The notes below the pieces were generated by a model. It did not search any database and had not been told where the DNA came from. It worked only from the letters and a program-made list of their open reading frames with translations. Shown piece by piece: positions 1 to 4,948 of a stretch of DNA of 9,666 bases. Source of the stretch: an uncultured Clostridia bacterium (GTDB taxonomy: Bacteria > Bacillota_A > Clostridia > TANB77 > CAG-508); assembly GCA_947628465.1 (NCBI GenBank), contig CANQZZ010000044.1:1-9666 (forward strand), written 5' to 3'. A program made the translations under genes and the position numbers. Positions within the stretch are counted from its first letter, which is position 1, and each line of letters starts with the position of its first letter.

Positions 1-15
1 TATAAATTCAGTCAT
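1..15 (-). CDS. 5' end of a leftward gene, cut by the window edge
   Basis: On the minus strand an ATG at 15-13 opens the frame M-T-E-F-I and runs off the window. It is preceded by GGAGG (complement of 20-24) with a short 4-base spacer. The ribosome site and the AT-rich promoter-like DNA upstream suggest a real start, but five codons say nothing about function. It would be transcribed divergently from the tRNA genes. Confidence 0.4.
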
Positions 16-65
16 AAAACCTCCAATTTAGTAATTTTATTGGTTAATAAATATTTTATACTCAT

Positions 66-94
66 ATTTTATATTAGTTATTTTCATTTGTAAA
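66..94 (-). promoter_or_regulatory. Possible promoter for the leftward edge gene
   Basis: Read on the minus strand, TTTACA (94-89) is followed after 17 bases by TAAAAT (71-66). It lies about 45 bases upstream of the ribosome site at 20-24. The DNA around it is so AT-rich that chance matches are likely, so this is only a candidate. Confidence 0.3.
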
Positions 95-134
95 TATTAA
101 TTTAAAAAAACCTAAAAAAATTTACAAATTTGTA

Positions 135-163
135 TTGACAAAACGTTAAACCTAGTTTATAAT
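135..163 (+). promoter_or_regulatory. Strong promoter for the tRNA-Gly gene
   Basis: A perfect TTGACA (135-140), a 17-base spacer and a perfect TATAAT (158-163) place the start of transcription near 170, about 16 bases before the mature tRNA. A perfect 12-base palindrome (TACAAATTTGTA, 123-134) abuts the -35 box on its upstream side and could be a protein-binding site or just AT-rich chance. Confidence 0.88.
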
Positions 164-185
164 TTATAAACGTAGCAGGTAAAAT

Positions 186-259
<74 letters not shown>

Positions 260-266
260 GCATAAG

Positions 267-298
267 AATTCTTCCAGAACACTCTGGGAGAATTTTTT
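267..298 (+). terminator. Intrinsic terminator between the two tRNA-Gly genes
   Basis: A 12-bp stem (267-278 with 283-294, one T-G pair) closes an ACAC loop and runs straight into six T residues (293-298). It starts 8 bases after the first tRNA and ends only 10 bases before the second, so the second tRNA is expected to receive only read-through transcripts. A role as an RNA-processing hairpin is the alternative. Confidence 0.8.
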
Positions 299-308
299 AT
301 AAACAGAC

Positions 309-382
309 GCGGGATTAATTTAATGGTAGAATGCCATGCTTCCGACCTGGTCGTGCGAGTTCGATTCTCGCATCCCGCTCCA
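309..382 (+). tRNA. Second tRNA-Gly (TCC) with an imperfect anticodon stem
   Basis: The acceptor GCGGGAT/ATCCCGC, the T-arm GCGAG/CTCGC with loop TTCGATT, the D-arm ATTT/GAAT with GG in its loop, and the encoded CCA are all intact. In the anticodon arm, CCATG opposite CCTGG leaves a T-C mismatch at pair 30-40. The loop CTTCCGA carries G at position 37, where glycine tRNAs usually have A. The anticodon read in the standard register is TCC, the same as the upstream gene. It has no promoter of its own (10 bases after a terminator) and no clear terminator after it. It could be a decaying duplicate, a specialised non-canonical glycyl-tRNA, or a functional tRNA tolerating one mismatch. Confidence 0.82.
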
Positions 383-414
383 ATTAAATAAAATTGTCTC
401 ACTTTGGCGATATA

Positions 415-429
415 TTGATAAATCAACTG
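415..429 (+). repeat. Left copy of an inverted near-repeat bracketing the toxin islet
   Basis: TTGATAAATCAACTG (415-429) matches the reverse complement of 1442-1456 at 14 of 15 positions. A TTGGCGA word also lies outside each copy (404-410 and complement of 1490-1496), in the same order but at different spacing. The pair encloses about 1 kb holding the small RNA and the MazF-like gene. It may mark the ends of an acquired segment or be two sites for one regulator, since the core TTGATTAATCAA is itself palindromic. Confidence 0.4.
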
Positions 430-518
430 TAAAAAGATGAATTATTTGATAACTTTGGAAATTATTAAAAAGTACATTCAATAATGTATAAATTTAATAA
501 ATATTCATAGAATATTAG

Positions 519-560
519 TGTCAAATATAGTTTGACAAGTTAAATATTATATGTTAAAAT
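519..560 (+). promoter_or_regulatory. Promoter with an overlapping operator-like palindrome
   Basis: TTGACA (532-537), 17 bases, then TAAAAT (555-560) form a good rightward promoter with a start near 567. The -35 box lies inside a perfect inverted repeat, TGTCAAA-N5-TTTGACA (519-537), a typical layout for a repressor site. No open reading frame of note follows on this strand, so the likely product is a short RNA. Confidence 0.6.
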
Positions 561-566
561 ATATTT

Positions 567-645
567 AACTTAACCCATTGCTATTAAATAGTAATGCGGG
601 AGTCTAAAATGACATTGGAGAGTTCAAAAGCAACTCTCCTCTTTA
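567..645 (+). ncRNA. Putative small RNA, about 80 nt, convergent with the MazF-like gene
   Basis: The segment begins at the predicted start of the 532-560 promoter and ends at a hairpin with a short T-rich tail. It can form a first hairpin at 574-600 (CCC/GGG, a two-base CG bulge, then about seven more pairs) and a second 8-bp hairpin at 617-639. It has no plausible coding frame and I do not recognise the RNA family. Its 3' end meets, and slightly overlaps, the stop codon of the toxin-like gene on the other strand. It could act as an RNA partner of that gene, regulate elsewhere, or be an unused transcript. The call rests on promoter, folds and terminator only. Confidence 0.38.
617..644. terminator. 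Hairpin between convergent transcripts
   Basis: A perfect 8-bp stem, GGAGAGTT (617-624) with AACTCTCC (632-639), has a 7-base loop. Rightward it is followed by TCTTTATTT and would end the putative small RNA. Leftward it starts four bases after the stop of the MazF-like gene but its downstream T-content is weaker. It is probably a shared, modest terminator. Confidence 0.6.
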
Positions 646-1338
646 TTTGGTAAAAAACTTAATTATTTGTTCATCAATTAAATCAAGACTTTTGTTTGAT
701 AAACGTACATTTTTTAAAACGATATCATAAAATATTCTTTGTTTACTTATTGTAGTAATTTGATTAATTAAAACTATACTTTCTTTTTTATATTGATTAA
801 TACTTTTTCCTAATTGATCTATATATTTCATTTCTTTTGAAATAGATTCTTGTATAGATTTTGGTATTTCTTCCAAATCATCTAATTTAGTTAATAATTT
901 ATTTAATCTTTTATTTTCTTTTTGAATATTTTGATTAAGAATATTATAAAGCTCATTACTTAAATTTACACAAGACTTAGGATATTTTTTATTTTCCTTT
1001 TTCGATGTTAATGGTACAATATTCAACACTCCATTTTTGGGATTATCTTTTTTATTTAATACAACGCAATAATGTAATCCACCTAATTCACTACCTATGT
1101 TAAAACCTAGATTTACTTTTATTATATCTCCTCTATGAAATACGCCAGATTTAGTAACATCAAAATCTCTTTCTTGATCATGATAAACTGCGTAATCATG
1201 TATCCAATATGCTAATAATTCACTTTTTTTGTATTCGCTTAATTCTATATGTTTTAAAAAAGACAAATCTAATCTATTCAAAGATTTATCTTTATGAATA
1301 ATTGCATTGTTTTTTATTTCAATTTCATCTTCATTCAT
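643..1338 (-). CDS. MazF/PemK-family toxin-like protein with a helical insertion
   Basis: The 231-residue product carries the MazF/PemK signature in order: RGDIIKVNLG (69-78), NIGSELGGLHYCVVL (80-94), NIVPLTS (106-112), and near the C-terminus INQITTISKQRI (191-202). MazF-fold enzymes are usually ribosome-independent or ribosome-linked mRNA endonucleases of toxin-antitoxin modules. This one is about twice the usual length: it adds about 65 N-terminal residues and a charged, probably coiled-coil insertion at about 126-186. The Arg that follows the GG turn in classical MazF (GGxRP) is His here (GGLH), while the Thr of PLTS is kept, so nuclease activity is not assured. The ATG at 1338 is chosen over an upstream TTG because AAGGAG sits 8 bases before it. 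No antitoxin-like gene is adjacent; the only neighbour is the putative convergent RNA. Confidence 0.85.
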   Translation of the reverse strand: MNEDEIEIKNNAIIHKDKSLNRLDLSFLKHIELSEYKKSELLAYWIHDYAVYHDQERDFDVTKSGVFHRGDIIKVNLGFNIGSELGGLHYCVVLNKKDNPKNGVLNIVPLTSKKENKKYPKSCVNLSNELYNILNQNIQKENKRLNKLLTKLDDLEEIPKSIQESISKEMKYIDQLGKSINQYKKESIVLINQITTISKQRIFYDIVLKNVRLSNKSLDLIDEQIIKFFTK

Positions 1339-1370
1339 AATATCAGCTCCTTGCAATTTTATATAGTAGT

Positions 1371-1399
1371 ATTATATCAAACATTTGTTTTAAATACAA
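1371..1399 (-). promoter_or_regulatory. Promoter of the MazF-like gene
   Basis: On the minus strand, TTGTAT (1399-1394), 17 bases and a perfect TATAAT (1376-1371) lie about 20 bases before the ribosome site at 1352-1347. The spacing and the -10 box make this the best promoter for the gene. Confidence 0.65.
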
Positions 1400-1405
1400 T
1401 AACTG

Positions 1406-1433
1406 TTGAAAATTATTTTTAATATGTTATAAT
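1406..1433 (+). promoter_or_regulatory. Possible divergent promoter into the non-coding stretch
   Basis: TTGAAA (1406-1411), 16 bases, then TATAAT (1428-1433) face rightward, back to back with the toxin promoter. A transcript from about 1440 would run to the large hairpin at 1556-1598, giving an RNA of about 160 nt with no convincing reading frame. Confidence 0.38.
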
Positions 1434-1441
1434 TTATATAT

Positions 1442-1456
1442 CAGTTGATTAATCAA
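1442..1456 (-). repeat. Right copy of the inverted near-repeat
   Basis: This is the partner of 415-429 in opposite orientation. Its core TTGATTAATCAA (1445-1456) is a perfect 12-base palindrome. It lies just after the possible divergent promoter at 1406-1433, so a regulatory site is as plausible as an element end. Confidence 0.4.
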
Positions 1457-1555
1457 ATTATTTTTTGAGCAAAATGAGAGGAAAAATTTTCGCCAATAAC
1501 CTCCTTAATCACTCCATTTAAATAAAGAAGATCTGATAAAATAAATTATATGTTA
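1457..1555. other. Non-coding stretch between the toxin-like gene and the surface operon
   Basis: The gap between genes (1339-1673) exceeds 300 bases. Besides the promoters and palindrome listed separately, this part holds an AAGGAGG (complement of about 1501-1507) on the minus strand followed by a 12-codon TTG-started frame. The spacing to that TTG is only about 3 bases, so I do not call a gene. No RNA family is recognised. Confidence 0.3.
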
Positions 1556-1598
1556 AAATGACACTATGTCGCATATTGTATGTGACATAGTGTCATTT
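1556..1598 (-). terminator. Large 18-bp hairpin, probable terminator of the surface operon
   Basis: Positions 1556-1573 pair with 1581-1598 in an 18-bp stem (one G-U) around a 7-base loop. Leftward it is followed by ATTTTAAC-type sequence, rightward by TTTGTTAATAT. It lies about 75 bases past the stop at 1674. Its length exceeds a usual terminator, so a cruciform or miniature element is possible. Structured DNA downstream of variable regions is known in DGRs, but there it sits within a few bases, not about 110. Confidence 0.6.
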
Positions 1599-1673
1599 GT
1601 TAATATATTTTTATACTAATTTAATCTTTGATGAAGAGCAAAGGAAACAGTACCTATTCTCGTCTTTCATCTT

Positions 1674-2393
1674 TTACCTATTCCAAATAACAGGTCTAAA
1701 TGTAATTTCGCTATATTGGGCACCCGAAGCACGACCGCGATAGGGGGTGGAAAAGGTACCTACACCGTAACCGAACCAGCCTTGTCTTATTGAGATAGGA
1801 TAGTTCGGTTCAGTTGCTATATAATTCCAATCACTCGAAACTACTGAATCAGTTTCATAAAAAGCCATACCTAATGTGCTGTCTGCATTCCATGTTCCTG
1901 TATTTATATAATCTACAAAATCTGTGTCTCTATTATTATATAATGCTATTACATTTTCTTTTGCCGTTGATGTTTCATTATCATAAGCCTGTATTAATCC
2001 TGCTGTTTGTGTATACTTTGTAGCTTTTGGATTTGCTCCCCAATTCATTACTCCTGTTATATTTGGTGTTGTTGAATAGTATTCTACTCCTTCTATTTCA
2101 ACTGTGTTTCCTGTACCAATATTTTGTCCATTTGTTCCATATACACTATTTGCAAAGTATGATACTGCTCCCCAATCTTTATTTGTTGCTAAGTGTGGTT
2201 TTACTGTTGTGTTTACTAATGACTCTTCTCCTTGATTCATTTGTTGACATACTTCATACGATACTGTTGCTTTTATATTTACTATTGAGTCTGTTCCAGT
2301 TTTGCTTGGTGTTATATTTATTGCTGCATAGCTTGTGCTACATATTGCAACTATTATTAAAATTATCATTATACTTATTATTTTTTTTATCAT
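1674..2393 (-). CDS. Secreted C-type-lectin-like protein, probable DGR variable protein
   Basis: The product is about 239 residues, starting at the ATG at 2393: AAAGGA lies 10 bases upstream, whereas a GTG three codons earlier would be only 2 bases from it. Residues 1-24 form a Sec signal peptide (hydrophobic 5-18, then STSYAA). The mature part includes LATNKDWGAVSYFANSVYG (68-86), a pattern shared by formylglycine-generating-enzyme-like lectin-fold proteins of gut Clostridia, and ends in ITFRPVIW (230-237), resembling the FRP/FRV end of DGR target proteins. Residues 205-228 are coded by GC-rich, adenine-poor DNA quite unlike the rest. The gene follows the pilin-like gene on the same strand with no promoter between them. 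The likely role is surface ligand binding; the family assignment comes from remembered motifs, not from a search. Confidence 0.75.
   Translation of the reverse strand: MIKKIISIMIILIIVAICSTSYAAINITPSKTGTDSIVNIKATVSYEVCQQMNQGEESLVNTTVKPHLATNKDWGAVSYFANSVYGTNGQNIGTGNTVEIEGVEYYSTTPNITGVMNWGANPKATKYTQTAGLIQAYDNETSTAKENVIALYNNRDTDFVDYINTGTWNADSTLGMAFYETDSVVSSDWNYIATEPNYPISIRQGWFGYGVGTFSTPYRGRASGAQYSEITFRPVIWNR
1710..1781 (-). other. Putative variable region (VR) of a diversity-generating retroelement
   Basis: These 24 codons (residues 205-228) have 42 of 72 bases G or C and only 9 adenines on the coding strand, in a gene otherwise dominated by A-ending codons. Ten of the last 35 codons end in C (TTC, TAC, ACC, TCC, ACC, CCC, CGC, GCC among them). 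That is the pattern left when AAC/AAT codons of a template are mutated at adenines to NNC/NNT. It lies at the C-terminus just before a conserved FRPVI tail, where DGR variable regions sit. No reverse transcriptase, accessory protein or template repeat is in the window, so the call is inferred. Confidence 0.55.
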
Positions 2394-2489
2394 TTTTTTC
2401 ACTTTCCTTTCATTTGTTTTCTTTCTTTATTTTCTTCTTTTTTCTTTATTTTTATCTTTACCTTTTTCTTTATTTTTCTTTATATTTAT
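2394..2489 (-). other. Purine-rich spacer of the surface operon
   Basis: On the coding strand this spacer is almost only A and G and carries the AAAGGA ribosome site for the next gene. The distance from the upstream TGA to the downstream GTG is exactly 29 codons, so both genes share one frame. Read through, the spacer would be a Lys/Glu/Arg-rich linker interrupted by one TAA (2429-2427). It may be the remains of a linker or simply an A-rich leader. No promoter or terminator is seen in it. Confidence 0.4.
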
Positions 2490-4439
2490 TCAGTTTTTAC
2501 TTCTCCGACTTGGTTCATATTTACTTACCCATATTCCTTTTAAGTCGTTTCCAAAGGTTGGGTGTGGTATGTAACTACTTGGTAAGTCTCCTCCAGTAAA
2601 TGGTTTATTGTTTACATCTATAAATATTATTTTACTTGTTGTTCCTACTATTTCATATGCATACCTTGGTATCCATACCCACCAAGTTTCTGCGTTTGTT
2701 GCTGGATTTTTTATTTTTATGTTTGCATATATTCTTTTGTTATAGTCATACCATGTTCCTTTTAATTTATTTTTATCTATAATTGGATTTTTTACTATGT
2801 TATTTTCTATTGTACTTTCATTACTTAAAACGTCTTTTAGTGGTTGGTCTGTAAATTGTACTCCATCATATAGTTCTATATATGTATTGTTTATATCAAA
2901 TCCTTCTAAGTCTGGTTCATAGTATGTAGAATTTCCTGTGCTTACGTCTGGCAAAAGTACTGGTTCATATTTACTTACCCATATTCCTTTTAAATTACTT
3001 CCAAATGTTGGGTGTGGTATATATCCTGTTCCTAATTCTCCTCCTGTAAATGGTTTGTTGTTTGTGTCTATAAATACTATTGAACTTGTACTTCCTTCTA
3101 TTCTATATGCATACCTTGGTATCCATACCCACCAGCTTTCTGCTTTTGTTTCTGGATTTACTACTTTTATGTTTGCATATATTTTTTCTTCATAGTTATA
3201 CCAAGTTGCTTCTATCTTGTTTGATATTATTTCTGCTTCTTTTATTATTCCTTTTTCATCTATTGTACTGCTTTTAGCTAATATTTCTCTTAATGGTTGT
3301 TCTATAAATTTGTTGTTTTCTTTGTCGTATGATTCTATATATGTGTTGTCTGCATTAAATCCTTCTAAGTCTGGTATGTAATATGGAAAGTCTCCTGTAC
3401 TTATATTTGATACTTGTGTTGGTTCGTATTTGCTTACCCATATTCCTTTTAAATCGTTTCCAAATGTTGGGTGTGGTATATATCCTTCTTCTAGTTCTCC
3501 TCCACTTGCTTGTGCATTGTTTGTATCTATGAATATTATTGAGCTTTGTTTTGCTTCTGTATCTATTTTGTATGCATACCTTGGTATCCATACCCACCAA
3601 CTTTCTGTTCCTGTGTCTGGGTTCTCTACTTTTATGTTTGCCCATTTTTGTTTTTCATAGTTATAAAATTCATATGTTGTTCCATTTTTTTGTATTTCTC
3701 TTGGTTTTCCTTTTTTATAGTATTCTTCTGCTGATATTTCTTCTGTTTCTTCTCCGTTGTAATATACTAATGTTGTGTTTAGTGTATTAAATCCTGATAA
3801 GTCTGGTTCATAGTGTGATATGTTTCCTGTTTTTACTATTTTACTTTCTTCTTCTATTAAGTTTTCTATCGTTTCTTCTCTTGGTTCATTTTGTAATTCT
3901 TCTATACTGTGTACTACTCTAAAAACAATTCTTGTTTTTGCTACTTTGTATAATACATGTTCTTTTGTATCATATATATATGCTTCTTGCTCCCCATTTG
4001 CAAAACTTCCTTTTACATAGTATAGGTTTGGAATTATTCCCTCTTTATTTACTTGTTCTAATATTGAGTCTCCATTTTCTTTTGCATATTCTTTTGTTAT
4101 TTCGCTTATTCCTACTTTATATTTTCCCCAATATATAACTTCTTTTTTTAAGTCGTCATCCCACTCTAATGCTTCTTCTAATTTAACTTTTTTCCATGTT
4201 TTTTCTATTGTATTTTTTATTTTTTTATTCGATCTTTCTAATACTTCTTGTTCTTGTATTTTCCCTTTTATTTGCATCATTTCTTCCATAAATGCTGCTT
4301 TTCTTGCATTTGCTATGAGTCCATTTTCGTTAAATGCTACATTTACTGATACTCCTACTAGTATTAGCATTACTACTATTGTGATTATTAGTGCTATTAG
4401 AGTGATTCCTCTTTTTAGTCTTAAATTTTCTTTTGACAT
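2490..4439 (-). CDS. Pilin-like membrane-anchored surface protein with three tandem repeats
   Basis: The 649-residue protein starts at ATG 4439, six bases after AGAGGGAG. Residues 8-40 look like a type IV prepilin N-terminus: basic KR, then G11 before ITLIALIITIVVMLILVGVS, a cleavage-and-assembly helix. The usual Glu at position +5 of mature pilin is Ala here. Residues 50-210 form a charged, partly helical stalk. Then come three repeats (about 210-340, 353-493, 506-643), each running from a Y-x-P-D-L-x-G-F-N motif through WWVWIPRYAY, an FIDxNN segment and GYIPHPTFG to GIWVSKYEP. The WIPRYAY and GIWVSKYE motifs recall formylglycine-generating-enzyme/C-type-lectin proteins. The chain ends soon after the third GIWVSKYEP, without the EWGAVAYL...FRPV C-terminal half such proteins often have; the next gene encodes just such a domain. 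Probably displayed on the cell surface. Confidence 0.8.
   Translation of the reverse strand: MSKENLRLKRGITLIALIITIVVMLILVGVSVNVAFNENGLIANARKAAFMEEMMQIKGKIQEQEVLERSNKKIKNTIEKTWKKVKLEEALEWDDDLKKEVIYWGKYKVGISEITKEYAKENGDSILEQVNKEGIIPNLYYVKGSFANGEQEAYIYDTKEHVLYKVAKTRIVFRVVHSIEELQNEPREETIENLIEEESKIVKTGNISHYEPDLSGFNTLNTTLVYYNGEETEEISAEEYYKKGKPREIQKNGTTYEFYNYEKQKWANIKVENPDTGTESWWVWIPRYAYKIDTEAKQSSIIFIDTNNAQASGGELEEGYIPHPTFGNDLKGIWVSKYEPTQVSNISTGDFPYYIPDLEGFNADNTYIESYDKENNKFIEQPLREILAKSSTIDEKGIIKEAEIISNKIEATWYNYEEKIYANIKVVNPETKAESWWVWIPRYAYRIEGSTSSIVFIDTNNKPFTGGELGTGYIPHPTFGSNLKGIWVSKYEPVLLPDVSTGNSTYYEPDLEGFDINNTYIELYDGVQFTDQPLKDVLSNESTIENNIVKNPIIDKNKLKGTWYDYNKRIYANIKIKNPATNAETWWVWIPRYAYEIVGTTSKIIFIDVNNKPFTGGDLPSSYIPHPTFGNDLKGIWVSKYEPSRRSKN
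2511..3812 (-). repeat. Three tandem coding repeats of about 450 bp
   Basis: The codons for GIWVSKYEP recur at 2511, 2961 and about 3420, a spacing of 450 and 459 bases, and the PDLxGF codons recur near 2922, 3381 and 3812. The second and third repeats share more words (KPFTGG, STIxxxG-like spacers) than either does with the first, which suggests the most recent duplication was between them. Both spacings are multiples of three, so unit gain or loss keeps the frame. Confidence 0.85.
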
Positions 4440-4484
4440 TTTTTTCTCCCTCTTTAGTGTTTTATTTTTTTTATTACTAACTTA

Positions 4485-4514
4485 ATTATAGAATATATTT
4501 TTTATACCATTCAA
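4485..4514 (-). promoter_or_regulatory. Proximal promoter candidate of the surface operon
   Basis: On the minus strand, TTGAAT (4514-4509), 18 bases, then TATAAT (4490-4485) lie about 30 bases upstream of the ribosome site of the pilin-like gene. Confidence 0.5.
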
Positions 4515-4554
4515 AGTTGTAAAATCGTTATGTTTCATGGTGTTTATATATTTT

Positions 4555-4583
4555 ATAATACATCTTTCTTTTTTCTTTGTCAA
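4555..4583 (-). promoter_or_regulatory. Distal promoter candidate of the surface operon
   Basis: A perfect TTGACA on the minus strand (4583-4578), 17 bases, then TATTAT (4560-4555) predict a start near 4549 and an untranslated leader of about 110 bases. The 9-mer TATTGACAA holding this -35 box occurs twice here (complement of 4577-4585 and 4589-4597) and once on the other strand at the regulator promoter, so a shared binding site between divergent operons is possible. Confidence 0.5.
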
Positions 4584-4655
4584 TATGTTTGTCAATAGAT
4601 TTTTTTACTTTTTTCTCAAGAACTTGCGAATTATACACATTTTTTGACATTTTTA

Positions 4656-4684
4656 TTGACAATTATCGATAAAATTCGTATAAT
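4656..4684 (+). promoter_or_regulatory. Strong promoter of the regulator/SPFH operon
   Basis: A perfect TTGACA (4656-4661), 17 bases and a perfect TATAAT (4679-4684) put the start near 4690. The leader is only about 31 bases and consists almost wholly of the inverted repeat at 4697-4721. A second TTGACA lies 12 bases upstream (4644-4649). Confidence 0.85.
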
Positions 4685-4696
4685 ATAAGCAGAAAA

Positions 4697-4721
4697 AATA
4701 TAGTATTGGAGGTACTATATT
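4697..4721 (+). promoter_or_regulatory. Leader hairpin with the ribosome site in its loop
   Basis: A perfect 9-bp inverted repeat, AATATAGTA with TACTATATT, flanks the 7-base loop TTGGAGG, which is the Shine-Dalgarno sequence. The right arm ends on the base just before the start codon of the regulator. It may be a DNA operator for the dimeric regulator it precedes, or an RNA hairpin controlling translation. Confidence 0.7.
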
Positions 4722-4934
4722 ATGAGAATTAATTATAAAAAACTATGGATATTGTTAATTGAAAAAGGCATCACTCCAGTAAACTTAAGAAAAGACTTAA
4801 ATATAGCAACAGGTACAATGACAAAATTGAGGAGGAATGAAGAAGTTGCTGTGTCTGTATTAATGCGTATTTGTGAGTATCTAGATTGTGATATAGGCGA
4901 TATTTGTGAATTTGAAAGAATTCAAGATAATTAA
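4722..4934 (+). CDS. Small XRE/Cro-CI-type DNA-binding regulator
   Basis: The 70-residue product is almost entirely one helix-turn-helix domain. The pattern KLWILLIEKGITPVNLRKDL (7-26), then NIATGTMTKLRRNEEVAVSV (27-46) and LMRICEYLDCDIGDICEF (47-64) matches the single-domain Cro/CI-like regulators common in Bacillota (YozG-like), which typically bind as dimers to short palindromes. The ATG at 4722 follows GGAGG by nine bases. It leads an operon: the zinc-ribbon gene starts 14 bases after its stop. The palindrome that overlaps its ribosome site is a natural candidate for autoregulation. The target genes are not shown by the sequence. Confidence 0.88.
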   Translation: MRINYKKLWILLIEKGITPVNLRKDLNIATGTMTKLRRNEEVAVSVLMRICEYLDCDIGDICEFERIQDN

Positions 4935-4948
4935 AAAGGGGGATAATT

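Noticed and set aside
309..382. tRNA 3' end as an attachment site for an integrated element
   Set aside because: I found no second copy of the tRNA 3' end in the window and no integrase gene.
1457..1512. A 12-codon minus-strand peptide (TTG start) after a perfect AAGGAGG
   Set aside because: The spacing of about 3 bases is too short, the start is TTG and the peptide is tiny; there is not enough support for a gene.
1357..1673. A DGR template repeat close to the variable gene
   Set aside because: No segment here, or elsewhere in the window, resembles 1690-1785 with adenine-biased differences; any template must lie outside.
1640..1685. A 9-base direct repeat (GAATAGGTA on the coding strand) at the end of the variable gene
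   Set aside because: Two copies about 25 bases apart are too short to call a functional element; it could be chance.
1814..4138. Many Leu/Phe/Tyr-rich plus-strand frames
   Set aside because: They are shadows of the A-rich coding strand of the surface genes, without ribosome sites or sensible domains.
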